Positions 36,657 to 46,554 of a DNA stretch of 64,000 bases are shown here, piece by piece. The DNA is from Clostridium_AD sp050717635 (GTDB lineage Bacteria > Bacillota > Clostridia > Clostridiales > Clostridiaceae): the NCBI RefSeq assembly GCF_050717635.1, contig NZ_JBOITO010000041.1, positions 1-64,000 on the forward strand, in the 5' to 3' direction. A model generated the notes under the pieces. That model had not been told where the DNA came from, searched no databases, and worked only from the letters and a program-made list of their open reading frames with translations. The translations under genes and the position numbers were made by a program. The number at the start of each line of letters is the position of its first letter. Position 1 is the first letter of the stretch.

Positions 36657-37496
36657 TTAACATCCACAGCACTTTTTATACTTCTTACCGCTTCCACAAG
36701 GGCACATATCATTTCTTCCTACTTGCACTGTAGATATTCGTGGCAACGTATTAATCTTAGTTTCATTATATATTTGCTTACCCATGACTTTCATATCCCT
36801 ATACCGTTTCTTTAAGTTTTCCCGTATTTGTTTTTCTTCTTTTTTAAATGACTTTAATATATCATTCATATAATTATTAGTACATGTCATAGATTCAACA
36901 TCATATTTTCCATTCTTTAAACTATATCTTAATGTAAAAATATTTTCACCAGTATTATCCACTTCATTAACTACTATAAAAGAAATAAAAACTTCATTAC
37001 AAGGACACTTAGGATTCATACAATATTGATCCTCAATATAAATCAAATTGCTTATTTCATCTCTAAAATTTATTATTGCTACATTCTCAAATATTTCACT
37101 AAATGCTACGCAACTTCCATTCAATGTAAGATTAATTGCATTCTGGCTAATAGGTTTTACAATAGTTTCATCTTCAAGTCCCTTGCTTATTTTATCGTTT
37201 TTATTAAATCTGTCCTTTATTAACAAATCAAAATCAGTTATAAACTCAGCTATTATTTCATCAGCCTTAACAGATAAATCATAATATTTTTTATTTATTA
37301 CTTTAAGCGTATCAATATTTAATGTTACACTAAAAAGTAATTTTCCTTCATTATTTCCTTCGCTAACCTTTAAGAATTTAAGCGCTACCTCTCTACAGTC
37401 ACACTTGGGATTAATACAGTAGCTTTCTTTTATAATCATACTCGATGAATAAAACTTTGATTTAACTATAAAATCTTCTGAAATTTCGTTTTTCAT
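36657..37496 (-). CDS. SEC-C motif protein
   Basis: A 279-residue protein ending in GRNDMCPCGSGKKYKKCCG, a complete SEC-C zinc-binding motif. Upstream lie two similar cysteine segments (ESYCINPKCDCREVALKFL and DQYCMNPKCPCNEVFISF), so the N-terminal ~200 residues look like an internal duplication, each half with a possible metal site. pRiA4b ORF3 proteins and SEC-C motifs often co-occur, and the two genes are neighbours here. No strong RBS. Function unknown. Confidence 0.75.
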   Translation of the reverse strand: MKNEISEDFIVKSKFYSSSMIIKESYCINPKCDCREVALKFLKVSEGNNEGKLLFSVTLNIDTLKVINKKYYDLSVKADEIIAEFITDFDLLIKDRFNKNDKISKGLEDETIVKPISQNAINLTLNGSCVAFSEIFENVAIINFRDEISNLIYIEDQYCMNPKCPCNEVFISFIVVNEVDNTGENIFTLRYSLKNGKYDVESMTCTNNYMNDILKSFKKEEKQIRENLKKRYRDMKVMGKQIYNETKINTLPRISTVQVGRNDMCPCGSGKKYKKCCGC

Positions 37497-37633
37497 TTTT
37501 ATATGTGTTTTTCAATTCCAATACACATATTTCTTCAGGTGAAAAGTTTTCAGGATCAATGATGCCTTTTCAACAATAAAAAAAGGCACTCAATTAATAG
37601 TACCTTGTTTAATATGAATTAATATTTATATAT

Positions 37634-38233
37634 TTATTTTCTACCCGTAGATTCTTCTAGTATATAAATTGTTTTTATTAGGGAGTCGGTGAATTCTTCA
37701 TTAGAAGAGTTTTTGAAGATAAGCAAATCATCTTTTATATAAGGGTCATCCAAGGCAACAGGAATATCAAAATTAATATCTGCAATATATTCATTCCAAT
37801 GTGCAAGTTTCCATACATCCCTATCAGAATTTCTCTCAATCATTCTTTGATGGGTTACATCTATTAAAGTTTCTACCCAAATAACTACTAAAGATGCATT
37901 CTTATCTTTTAATATTGCTTTTAGCCTCTTGATATAATTCAAATCTCGTATTTCCTTTGTAAATGGTGCATTAATTAGCACAATATCATCATAATTCAAA
38001 GCTTCCAGTGCAAGTGCTACTATTGTATCGTATTCAGAGTCACGTATATTTTCATTAAAAAAATCTGAGCTTCTATTGTATTTTTCACCTGCTGCAACAA
38101 AAATCTGTTTTGATAATGTAATTAATGTATCTTTATCAAGATAGACAACATGGCTTAATTCCTCAGCAAGTTTTTTTGAGATATAAGTTTTCCCACTTGC
38201 TGGCGGTGATGTTACTAAAATTAATTTTTTCAC
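37634..38233 (-). CDS. P-loop kinase-like ATPase (AAA_33/zeta-toxin-like)
   Basis: A 199-residue protein: Walker A TSPPASGKTYISKK at residue 8, VYLDKDTL as the typical DKD motif, and VIWVETLIDVTHQRMIERN as the LID-like region. These are small nucleotide or sugar kinases of the AAA_33 class; the substrate is unknown. GTG start with GGAGAGG upstream. A decayed copy of its 5' end is at 33046-33215. Confidence 0.75.
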   Translation of the reverse strand: MKKLILVTSPPASGKTYISKKLAEELSHVVYLDKDTLITLSKQIFVAAGEKYNRSSDFFNENIRDSEYDTIVALALEALNYDDIVLINAPFTKEIRDLNYIKRLKAILKDKNASLVVIWVETLIDVTHQRMIERNSDRDVWKLAHWNEYIADINFDIPVALDDPYIKDDLLIFKNSSNEEFTDSLIKTIYILEESTGRK

Positions 38234-38363
38234 AACAATCCTCTCCTAGTAAAAATTTTTGATTTTGAAACTTCTCAAACTTATTGAATTTTTTATATCC
38301 ACATTTATTATACCTCTTTTTTCTGTCTAATATGTTATAAGTTATATGCCTTTATATTCATCT

Positions 38364-38416
38364 ATGTTGGTTGTATTAATAAGGATTAAATTATACATTA
38401 ACCAACATTAACCAAT
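38364..38416. promoter_or_regulatory. Operator-like inverted and direct repeats upstream of the kinase gene
   Basis: ATGTTGGTT (38364-38372) and AACCAACAT (38400-38408) form an inverted repeat; a second TTAACCAAT follows at 38409-38417, making an ATTAACCAA direct repeat. About 130 bases upstream of the kinase GTG. No -35/-10 pair is assigned. Confidence 0.4.
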
Positions 38417-38461
38417 ATTCATTATTAATTGAAAATAAATCTTTACAAACACTAATTACTA

Positions 38462-38820
38462 TGTTATTATAAATGCATAACCAAAGAAAGAAAATTTAAA
38501 TCATTACAAGAAGCGTGGAAGTAATTCCACAACTTATTAACTTTCATTAGATTAACTGAAATAATTACTAATAGAAAGGGGATAGTCCAATGGTTCAAAT
38601 TGAAATTCCGCAGTGTTTAGAGGATAGTACGATTTTATAAATAAGAGGTCTTTAATATATGTAAAAGACACAGATGAATACTTTAATTAAAAAATAATGG
38701 CTATGCTCTACTTAATTTAAAATTAAATATGATATATTTTGAAAGGGAAGTTCATAAAATTGAACTTCCCTTTTGTATTTTTAAATTAGTTTATAAATAA
38801 ATTGTTTATCATTTAATGTT
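38462..38820 (+). repeat. ~355 bp duplicated segment, copy 1
   Basis: Nearly identical to 41221-41577 (constant offset 2,760 over the core). It contains a short frame at 38590 (MVQIEIPQCLEDSTIL, stop) behind AAAGGGGATAG, a GTGGAA/TTCCAC hairpin near 38515, and ends in the repeated hairpin at 38742-38773. The upstream 38234-38460 gap otherwise holds only the operator-like repeats. Confidence 0.9.
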
Positions 38821-39525
38821 TAACAATATATTTCGTATTTTATCAGTATATCTTTTAGCTAATCCTTCGGTACAAAATTCGAAATTCTCAATATTTGATA
38901 CTTTAGGAATACCCATGTTTACATATTGAATGTCAAGTTTTTCAATGATAAAATGTTCATCTTCATCATTTTTAGTCCTTCCCCCATCAGTTAAATGTAT
39001 CTTATTGTCATCATTTAATAGCAAAATATAATAAAAATCACCTTTTGTATAATGCGAATAAGGAAAATGTGTTTTCTTACCATAAACTCCTGTGTCAATC
39101 TTTACAATATCATTAAAGCTATATTGATTGCCTTGTGGTGATAAAAAAGTATAGTCTATTATTTTATTATTTGTTATAACGGTAACATTAAAGAGTATTG
39201 TATAAATCAAAATTATATTTAATATTATCAAACTAGCAAGAAAGGATTTTCTATTCTTTTTTATAAATCTTTTATTAAAATTAATTATAAATTTTCTAAA
39301 ACTCTTATTTAAAAAGCAGAAAAATCCAAATATAATATAAAACTCATAAATAAAAACTAAAACAGAAAAAGGATATTTAAAAGTCCAGATTATGTACTCT
39401 TTGGGTAAAAATAACTTTGTTTGAATAGTTGTGATCAACACCCAAACGCCTAATGTTAATATTAGTATACTAATTAGTGAAACCAAGCCAATAATAATTA
39501 ATTTTAATACTTTTAATATCTTCAA
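38809..39525 (-). CDS. Hypothetical membrane protein with four helices
   Basis: About 238 residues with four hydrophobic segments in the first 125 residues and a soluble C-terminal domain (YSFNDIVKIDTGVYGKKTHF onward) likely outside or facing the membrane. AGAGGAGAG precedes the TTG at 39525, preferred to the ATG at 39543. No family recognised. The 3' end overlaps the duplicated segment, and a 32-base piece of it (39011-39042) reappears at 41568-41599. Confidence 0.6.
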   Translation of the reverse strand: MKILKVLKLIIIGLVSLISILILTLGVWVLITTIQTKLFLPKEYIIWTFKYPFSVLVFIYEFYIIFGFFCFLNKSFRKFIINFNKRFIKKNRKSFLASLIILNIILIYTILFNVTVITNNKIIDYTFLSPQGNQYSFNDIVKIDTGVYGKKTHFPYSHYTKGDFYYILLLNDDNKIHLTDGGRTKNDEDEHFIIEKLDIQYVNMGIPKVSNIENFEFCTEGLAKRYTDKIRNILLNIK

Positions 39526-39566
39526 ATTGAACTCTCCTCTCATACATTCTTGTCTTCTTTATAATT

Positions 39567-39737
39567 GTGAATTTAAAACAAATAAGTTCTGTTGCTTTTG
39601 AAACCATGAATCGTCTGGCAGCAAATAATGAACTTTTAATAAATATCGACTATAATGCTGTGCTGGATTTAGGTGGAGATTTTGCGCTTCGACTTAATTA
39701 TACATGCTTTTACGATAGGCTTGTAAAGTACTGCTGA
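39567..39737 (+). pseudogene. Unidentified coding remnant
   Basis: An open stretch reads VAFETMNRLAANNELLINID then YNAVLDLGGDFALRLN before a TGA. It has protein-like composition, higher GC than its surroundings and no start or RBS, so it looks like a fragment of a metabolic enzyme. I could not identify the family. Confidence 0.35.
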
Positions 39738-39836
39738 AATCATAATGTGACTCATGAGGTATTGCCCCCTAGTAGTTTCAATAAAGATAGGCTCAGCTCC
39801 ACAGTATATCTTAATTAATTTTTATTTATAAGATTT

Positions 39837-41060
39837 CTACTTCCTATCAATTTCCAAAACTGTCTGAAGAACTACATTTATGCCACTCAAACATTCTTTA
39901 AGCGATGTAAATTCGGGTTCGCAATGGCTATGTCCATCCTTACTTGGAACAAAAATCATAGTTGTAGGTATTATACTTGCAACATACTGTGCATCATGTC
40001 CAGCACCACTGTACATTTTTTCACTTGTATAGCCATGTGCATCGACACTCTTTTGAACTAAACCCACTAATTCTTCATCAAATTCAATTGTATCACGCGC
40101 CCACGCCTCTTGATACTTAACTTCACACTTATCAAATTCCTTAGGCATATTCTTTATTATTTCAACAACTTGTTTAATAACCTCTGGATCTTGATGTCTT
40201 GCATCTAATGAAAAATCAACCAAGTCAGGAATAACTGTATGTACACATGGGTGGCAAATAATCTCACCAGTAGTATATACAAGCTTACTGTCAAGTTTAT
40301 CAAGTTCTTCATGTAAATATTTAAGAACAGAAGCTGCAGCCAGAAGAGCATCTCTTCTGTATGGCATTGGTGTAGTTCCAGCATGATCAGCCTGTCCATA
40401 CGTCCTAATTCTATAGTTAACCATTCCTACAACGCCTTCAACAACGCCAATCTGCTTCTTATCAGCTTCAAGGACAGGACCCTGCTCTATGTGTAGTTCC
40501 AGCATTGCCATATAGTTTTTAGGACTCAGTCTATTTATCTCGTCCCCTATATACCCACTCTCCTGCAAAGCTTCACCAAATGTCTTTCCTTTCGGACTCT
40601 TAGACTCTAACATCTTATCTTTTTCAAACTTACCACAAACAACTCCAGAAGACATCATTGCAGGAGCATAAAGTGAACCTTCTTCATTGGTCCATATCAT
40701 TGCTGTAATTGGATGCCTATGAGAAATCTTTTCTATAACTATTGTTTCAACTACTTCAAGTGCTGTTATAACTCCCAGAATACCATCGTAATTACCACCA
40801 TTTCTAACTGAATCACAATGTGATGCGATTACAATTCCCTTAAAATTCGCTTCTGTTCCAGGAAGAGTTGCATACATATTCGCCATATCATCGGTAACAG
40901 TCTCAACCCCAACTGCCTTCATTCTCTTAACGAATTCTTCTCTAGCCTGAAGTGCTTCTTCTGACAAAGAAAACCTTGTGATACCTCCATGTCCAGCATC
41001 ACCAAATGTAGAAAATGTTTCAATCTTATTTTGCACTCTGTCTTTATTACAATTTATCAT
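39837..41060 (-). CDS. Hydantoinase/carbamoylase-family Zn amidohydrolase (M20)
   Basis: A 407-residue M20-family amidohydrolase: VIASHCDSVRNGGNYDGILG holds metal ligands, then NEEGSLYAPAMMSSGV, HIEQGPVLE, the dimer-domain YGQADHAGTTPM, and GAGHDAQYVA and HCEPE near the end. Family members are N-carbamoyl-L-amino acid hydrolases, allantoate or ureidoglycolate amidohydrolases. GGAGG is eight bases before the ATG at 41060. No purine-degradation neighbours were seen, so the substrate stays open. Confidence 0.88.
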   Translation of the reverse strand: MINCNKDRVQNKIETFSTFGDAGHGGITRFSLSEEALQAREEFVKRMKAVGVETVTDDMANMYATLPGTEANFKGIVIASHCDSVRNGGNYDGILGVITALEVVETIVIEKISHRHPITAMIWTNEEGSLYAPAMMSSGVVCGKFEKDKMLESKSPKGKTFGEALQESGYIGDEINRLSPKNYMAMLELHIEQGPVLEADKKQIGVVEGVVGMVNYRIRTYGQADHAGTTPMPYRRDALLAAASVLKYLHEELDKLDSKLVYTTGEIICHPCVHTVIPDLVDFSLDARHQDPEVIKQVVEIIKNMPKEFDKCEVKYQEAWARDTIEFDEELVGLVQKSVDAHGYTSEKMYSGAGHDAQYVASIIPTTMIFVPSKDGHSHCEPEFTSLKECLSGINVVLQTVLEIDRK

Positions 41061-41220
41061 ATTACTAACCTCCATTTATAAGACAAATAATTCATTTAGA
41101 TGTAATTGATAGAATCACCCCATAATTCTGTACATTATATCATACTTAGGATAAATATTTGAAATTATAACAATTTCCCCTCTATTAATCACAGTAATTA
41201 CCAAGGATCAGTCTCCATTA

Positions 41221-41577
41221 TGTTATTATAGGTTCATACTCAAAGAAAAAAATTTTAAATCATTCCTAGACGCGTGTAAGTAATTCCACAAATTTATTAA
41301 CTTTCATTAGATTAACTGAAATAATTACTAATAGAAAGGGGATAGTCCAATGGTTCAAATTGAAATTCCGCAGTGTTTAGAGGATAGTACGATTTTATAA
41401 ATAAGAGGTCTTTAATATATGTAAAAGACACAGATGAATACTTTAATTAAAAAATAATGGCTATGCTCTACTTAATTTAAAATTAAATATGATATATATT
41501 GAAAGGGAAGCTCATAAAGTGAACTTCCCTTTTGTGTTTTTAAAATAATTTTTAAATAAATTGTTTATCATTTAATT
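41221..41577 (+). repeat. ~355 bp duplicated segment, copy 2
   Basis: About 97% identical to 38462-38820. It runs directly into 41568-41599, a copy of 39011-39042; both source segments share TCATTTAAT, so a deletion between these nine-base repeats shortened this copy by about 200 bases. The gap 41061-41220 shows no gene. Confidence 0.9.
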
Positions 41578-41635
41578 GCATAATATAATAAAAATCACCA
41601 AGGAAATGGAGTTATGGTTGGCATTATAGCTATTC

Positions 41636-41704
41636 CTATCTCCTACCATATAGTATTTTAATAATAGTAACTGTTTTACTTTTATAATTATCAATATAAA
41701 ATAC
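41636..41704 (-). pseudogene. Second ParE/RelE toxin fragment
   Basis: Reads VFYIDNYKSKTVTIIKILYG RR stop, matching VFYIANDESKTVTIIRILYG of the toxin at 33372-33687. Only about 23 codons remain. Confidence 0.7.
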
Positions 41705-41827
41705 GTTACTACTCAGGCATTGCAAATCAACAAAATACTTATATTGGCAAAAAAGATATTGGCTATCCGATGTCGAATATACTACCAGAGAGATTAATAA
41801 TATGATTTGATTGGTGGTGAATATTAG

Positions 41828-42934
41828 ATGGATGATACAAAAATTAATAACTATAATAATGGTATAACTGAAATTATTACTTTACTGAAAGAAATGAATA
41901 GTGGATTAATAAATCAAATTAGCGATCTCAATGTTGAAGTGATTAACTTAAATCATTTAATAAGCTCACTTAGGGATGATAATAACTTACTTATTGCACG
42001 AAATATTGAGTTAGAAACCATGCATAATAAAAATAGTAATAACAGTAGCAAGCCACCGTCAACAAATAACAATAAAAAGCCGTCAAATAGCCGAACAAAG
42101 ACCGGTAGGTCCTCAGGAGGGCAAGTTGGTCATAGTGGAAAGACTCTTTTGAAAATTGATAATCCTGATAATATTATAGATATAAGGAAAAAAACTTGCA
42201 ATTGTGACTGTAATTTATCTGGTCTTGAAGGTAAAATTCAAACTAGACAAGTAGTAGATTTACCTAAGATTGTTATGAATGTTACCGAGTATAGAACCCA
42301 CGAAGTGGTATGTCCAGATTGCAAAGAAGTTCATAAAACTGATTTCCCATTAACAGTAACTCAACCCGTACAATATGGTGAAAACCTGCAGGCTTTAATG
42401 GTATACCTTTCAAACTATCAACTTGTACCTCTTGCTAGAACAACTGAAATCATTAAAAACCTTACAGGTAAAAATATTAGCCAAGGAACTATTGTGAATG
42501 CAAATAATCGTCTTTATGATAGCCTTGATAAATTTGAAGAGACTATTAAAGAACAACTTAAGAAGGTTGAAGTCCTTCATACTGATGAATCAGGACTACG
42601 TTTAAAAGGTAAAATAAATTGGGTTCATGTTGCTTCCACAAGTAGCATTACGCATTATGCTATACATAAAAAAAGAGGAGCAATTGCTACCAATGAGATA
42701 GGTATACTTCCAAGTTTTGAAGGAACCATGATTCATGATCATTGGAAACCATATTATACATTCACAAACTGTACTCATGCTGAATGTAATGCTCATAATA
42801 TGAGAATTTTAAAAGGTATACATGAAAACTTTGACCATGTATGGGCTACTAGCATGGGAAGCCTTTTAATTGATATAAAAAGAGACGTTGATTCTCTTAA
42901 ATCTAAAGGAGTAACTTTTATGGCTGAAAGTTAA
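41828..42934 (+). pseudogene. IS66-family transposase, C-terminally truncated
   Basis: The 368 codons cover the IS66 TnpC N-terminal coiled coil (LNHLISSLRDDNNLLIARN), the Lys/Ser-rich NSSKPPS linker and Gly-rich GQVGHSGKTL, a CxC...CPDC zinc ribbon, and the first catalytic Asp residues in LHTDESGLRLKG and MIHDHWKPYYTF. The last catalytic Glu and ~100 C-terminal residues are missing; the frame ends in MAES where the anti-sigma gene from the other side begins. No companion TnpA/TnpB genes and no terminal repeats were found. GGTGGTGAATATT before the ATG. Confidence 0.85.
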
Positions 42935-43902
42935 TCAATTACATGTACCTTAAATGCAACAATATTATTAGAATAATAGCCCTCATATTTTTCTTTAAGG
43001 AATTCACTACTTGTGTCCCGTTCTATAGAAATAAGCGTAAATTTGGTTTTGTCATTATAATATGCCTCTGCTGCCTGTTGCGCAATATTAATTTCTTTAG
43101 CCGAATAATTTGACTTTTTAATGTTATCATCTTTTTTAACAACAGGTTGTGGGGATGTTTTTTTGATAAGAGGTTCAGGACTTAAAATAAAGTCATTTTT
43201 GTCTGAAATTGTATATGCATTCATTGAAGCAATGATTTTTCCATTATCCTGTAATTTAATATTTATTGCTTTCGTAACTGTACTTCCATTTTTAAAATTG
43301 ACTTCCATCACAATTATATCATTTCGCAACTCGTCACTTAAATTTGAAATACCAATATTATTATCAGTAAGCTTACGAATAGTATCATTGGGATTCCAAT
43401 AAATCACAAGATAGTTATAATCCGATGTATTTTCACCATAATTAATGGTGAAGTTTTTTGACATGCTATAACTTTTTCTTGTTTCAGTCCAGTCTGTAAA
43501 GTCCATATATTGATTTTTACAAAAATATTTAATGCTTTCAATATTCTTGCCTTTGACATACATTTGAAGGAGTTGCCCCCGCATTTCACCATCATCTGAT
43601 ATACTCCCAGTGGAAAGATCTACACCTTCACTTGCAATTTTGGAGTCGGTTTCATAAGCGTATATCATAATTTCTGTAGAATTACCCATAAATGGAATTA
43701 AACCTAGCACTATCATTAGGCAAACACCACAGGCAACTATCGGACGCATAAACCTTTTTTTAATATGAAAGTGTTTTGATTGTTTTGGGTTTTCGTCATT
43801 AACCATGATTTTACTTTGTTTCAGTATTTCATGAAACATTTTTTCCTTCACATCTTCCGTTGGTACAATAGCTTTGAACAAATTATTAATATTATTATTC
43901 AT
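42931..43902 (-). CDS. Anti-sigma factor-like membrane protein of the ECF pair
   Basis: A 323-residue protein with a cytoplasmic N-terminus (~50 residues), one membrane segment at about 53-72 (IVACGVCLMIVLGLIPFMG) and an extracytoplasmic domain. Its start overlaps the sigma gene by eight bases, the usual arrangement of ECF sigma/anti-sigma pairs. Its stop overlaps the truncated IS66 end by four bases, so its C-terminus (NNIVAFKVHVID) may also be clipped. Confidence 0.75.
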   Translation of the reverse strand: MNNNINNLFKAIVPTEDVKEKMFHEILKQSKIMVNDENPKQSKHFHIKKRFMRPIVACGVCLMIVLGLIPFMGNSTEIMIYAYETDSKIASEGVDLSTGSISDDGEMRGQLLQMYVKGKNIESIKYFCKNQYMDFTDWTETRKSYSMSKNFTINYGENTSDYNYLVIYWNPNDTIRKLTDNNIGISNLSDELRNDIIVMEVNFKNGSTVTKAINIKLQDNGKIIASMNAYTISDKNDFILSPEPLIKKTSPQPVVKKDDNIKKSNYSAKEINIAQQAAEAYYNDKTKFTLISIERDTSSEFLKEKYEGYYSNNIVAFKVHVID

Positions 43903-44392
43903 AAAAGTTACCTCCTAAATCAATTTTTAGGCGCTCACGTCCTTTAGCTAGGTGAGTTTGTATAGTGCTTTCGTTCCGATTTAACAGTCGTGATATATCT
44001 TTCACCCTGTAGTTTTCAAAATAGTAAAGATATAAAACCGTTTTGTATTTTTCAGGCAACGCAAGAAGCTTTTCCATCACTTCCCCTGGCTGTTTTTGAT
44101 TATTTAGTATTTCCGGTAAAGAGTAAGCGGCCACTCTGTGAGATCTCCAAAAGCTTTTAAAAACATCTTTGCAATAATTTTTAGATGTGATTATTAGCCA
44201 TGCCTTTTCATGCTCATGGTCATTAAAAGTAATATTGGATTTTATGAGTTTTAGAAATACAGATTGAACAGCATCCTCAGCATCAGTAGTATTTTTTAAA
44301 TACATATAGCACAATCTATAAACCCTATTAACATTCCGCTTATATATTTCATCTAATATTTTATCCGAACGGAATAAAGAATGTTTTTCCAT
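43895..44392 (-). CDS. ECF-type RNA polymerase sigma factor
   Basis: A 165-residue sigma-70-family protein: region 2 (YKRNVNRVYRLCYMYLKNTT, DAEDAVQSVFLKL) and region 4 (LPEKYKTVLYLYYFENYRVK then RNESTIQTHLAKGRERLK). Region 3 is absent, as in ECF factors. GGAGGTG precedes the ATG at 44392; the upstream start is rejected. It is controlled by the overlapping membrane protein gene. Target genes unknown. Confidence 0.9.
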   Translation of the reverse strand: MEKHSLFRSDKILDEIYKRNVNRVYRLCYMYLKNTTDAEDAVQSVFLKLIKSNITFNDHEHEKAWLIITSKNYCKDVFKSFWRSHRVAAYSLPEILNNQKQPGEVMEKLLALPEKYKTVLYLYYFENYRVKDISRLLNRNESTIQTHLAKGRERLKIDLGGNFYE

Positions 44393-44496
44393 ATTTTCAC
44401 CTCCTACATACAACACAATTGAATTGGAACAAATATCTTAAAATGTTAGAAAAATTTTATAAATAACTAATTTTTTTCTATTACCGTTACTGCAAC

Positions 44497-44535
44497 TACT
44501 AAAAAAGGGAGTTCACTTTCTGAATTCCCTTTAGT
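44497..44535 (-). terminator. Repeated hairpin, copy e, acting as minus-strand terminator
   Basis: ACTAAAGGGAATTCA / TGAACTCCCTTTTTTAGT on the minus strand ending in TTTTTT. Confidence 0.6.
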
Positions 44536-45006
44536 AATTTAAATATTTAAAAATCAGTGGATCTTCTGATTTTCACGCTACCAGATTTTATAAACAATAT
44601 ATATAAGTCCAATTAAAAATACAATTGGCATATTAGGAATTATCGCACCAGATATAGCTTTGATCACTCCTCTTAATAAACAAGCAAAACCTGTTACCAC
44701 TTCACACTTTAGGAAAATGAATTTTACTGTTAACAAATGGCTTTATACTGCTAAAGAAACAGAAAGATATGCATAATAGATGGTTATTATTTACCACTAG
44801 AATTAATGTTAGATCTAGATATTAAAAAGGGTGCTTAAATGATTTGTTTTATGTCTGGAGATACATCGGAACCAGATCTCATACAATGGTAATATATCTA
44901 CATGAATTCATCCCGAACAAGATCTTTACCAATAGAAAACATATATTCATGATTCACTATTTCACTTTTAAACTTTATTTTATCATCCTTCAACTTTAAC
45001 ATACTT
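44536..45006. other. Gap with weak coding relics between the ECF and McrC-like genes
   Basis: On the minus strand 44578-44736 encodes EVVTGFACLLRGVIKAISGA then a membrane-like tail, with no RBS. On the plus strand 44717-44776 reads MNFTVNKWLYTAKETERYA and, after a frame change, DGYYLPLELMLDLDIKKGA (to about 44837). Both look like small gene remnants; none is assigned. Confidence 0.3.
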
Positions 45007-46554
45007 TCACATCAATAATTTTTCACTAAGAAAATCTTTAAATTCTTGTATCTCGCAACCAGGCTTAAAAACAAAAGCACCCATATTATATCTTTTATGA
45101 TATTCCTCATCAAATAATTTCTTTGACTGCTCTCCTTTTATCGGTGCTAATATATAAGTTTCCCTGACTACTCTGAAGTCATCACCTTTTCTTAATATTC
45201 CATCCCTATACTTGTGCATTTTAGCAAGTGCAATACCTAAATTAGCATCTACCCTATACTTAGGATCTAACACCAGAAGCTCTCCGTTAAACTCCAGTAT
45301 AATATCCGGTATCATTCTTTGAGTATAAGTATAGTAAGGTTTTGAGTTACGTTGAAAACACTTTTGATAATATAATATACCTCCATTTTTAAGCACAATC
45401 TTGCTTTCGTTATGCTCACAGAGCTCCAATAATATGCCATCTACATTTTTTAAATAAATGCCAGAAGTATCTTCTAATACTTCTAATTCCCTACAAACCT
45501 TAATTACCTGCATAAATGCCCATATTTCATATATTTGAAAAGTATCCTTTAGCGGGAAATTCGTTTTTAACCCCGCCTTCCACTTTTTATGATTATATAA
45601 CTCATGAAACCAGTTGTACCATAATCTATAAATTGGATGCTTTCTAAATACCTGGGATATGGCAACCTTTCCTTTATAGGGACGTACCTTCGCCAAATAA
45701 GAATTTGAAAGCCAATAGTTAACTAAATCTAAGTATTGCCTTGCTTTTAATTTAATCTCTTCATACTCCACTCTGTAATACTGTCGGAGCATCATTTGGA
45801 GTTCCATAAGTTGAAATTTTATAACCATATTTTCATATATGTTGTAAGTTTCTTCTGAGCTAATAACCTTAATGTAATTTGGCAGCTTATTTTCAGTTCC
45901 ACCAAATCTAGGTCCATTTTTCTCTATCCAATTTTCAGTTTTTGTACCAATTCTTTTAACTCTTTCTAAATCAGTTATTAATTCATTCTTTATAAGCACC
46001 TTAAGTGGAGCCTCTTCTATTTTAATAAATATCCTCTTAAGCTTCACCATACTTCTTTGTATATAATTCCATTGCGCAAAGGAAATTTTTCTTTGCGCTC
46101 CATGGGTATCAATAGACATTCCAAGTCCTGAATACTTTAAACAAATATTTGCTTCCTCTAATATGTCATAAATCATATTTTCATACTGCTCTAATGTAAT
46201 CTTTCTACTGTCTGGATATACAAACGATTTTACTATTTGAGTACTGCCATCTATATTTATGTTAAAGTCAATTATTCCTGAGGCAAAAGGAGTCTGTATA
46301 GTACCAGAAAATCCATTGAAATTATGGTCATTGCCACAGCTTTTTAGCATCAATAGTGGCACTGCTTGCATAGTAATATATATTAATTTTTCATTATTTA
46401 TTCTCCAAGAATACACTTTGGCTTCCTCTAAATAAGCTTCCTCAATTTTAACCCAAGTCTTTTCCACTTCATCAAATATTTGCACCTCCTGGCCATTTGA
46501 AGTTCCAAGTGTGCTAATTCTATCTCCAGAACTGAGCTGTTCCATAGCGTTCAA
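45007..46554 (-). CDS. McrC-like restriction nuclease subunit (DUF2357-type)
   Basis: A protein of up to 515 residues. The N-terminal half fits McrC/DUF2357 (KSFVYPDSRKITLEQYENMI and a helical middle), and the C-terminal part has a PD-(D/E)xK site, RMIPDIILEFNGELLVLDPK followed by YR, the catalytic acid pair and lysine. AAAGGAGAAC lies just before TTG 46554; ATG 46545 is the alternative. It overlaps the McrB gene by about 35 bases, typical of McrBC operons, and would cleave DNA when driven by McrB. Confidence 0.85.
   Translation of the reverse strand: MNAMEQLSSGDRISTLGTSNGQEVQIFDEVEKTWVKIEEAYLEEAKVYSWRINNEKLIYITMQAVPLLMLKSCGNDHNFNGFSGTIQTPFASGIIDFNINIDGSTQIVKSFVYPDSRKITLEQYENMIYDILEEANICLKYSGLGMSIDTHGAQRKISFAQWNYIQRSMVKLKRIFIKIEEAPLKVLIKNELITDLERVKRIGTKTENWIEKNGPRFGGTENKLPNYIKVISSEETYNIYENMVIKFQLMELQMMLRQYYRVEYEEIKLKARQYLDLVNYWLSNSYLAKVRPYKGKVAISQVFRKHPIYRLWYNWFHELYNHKKWKAGLKTNFPLKDTFQIYEIWAFMQVIKVCRELEVLEDTSGIYLKNVDGILLELCEHNESKIVLKNGGILYYQKCFQRNSKPYYTYTQRMIPDIILEFNGELLVLDPKYRVDANLGIALAKMHKYRDGILRKGDDFRVVRETYILAPIKGEQSKKLFDEEYHKRYNMGAFVFKPGCEIQEFKDFLSEKLLM

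Noticed and set aside
41700..41827. Companion IS66 TnpB gene
   Set aside because: Short frames only; nothing matched the small IS66 accessory proteins.
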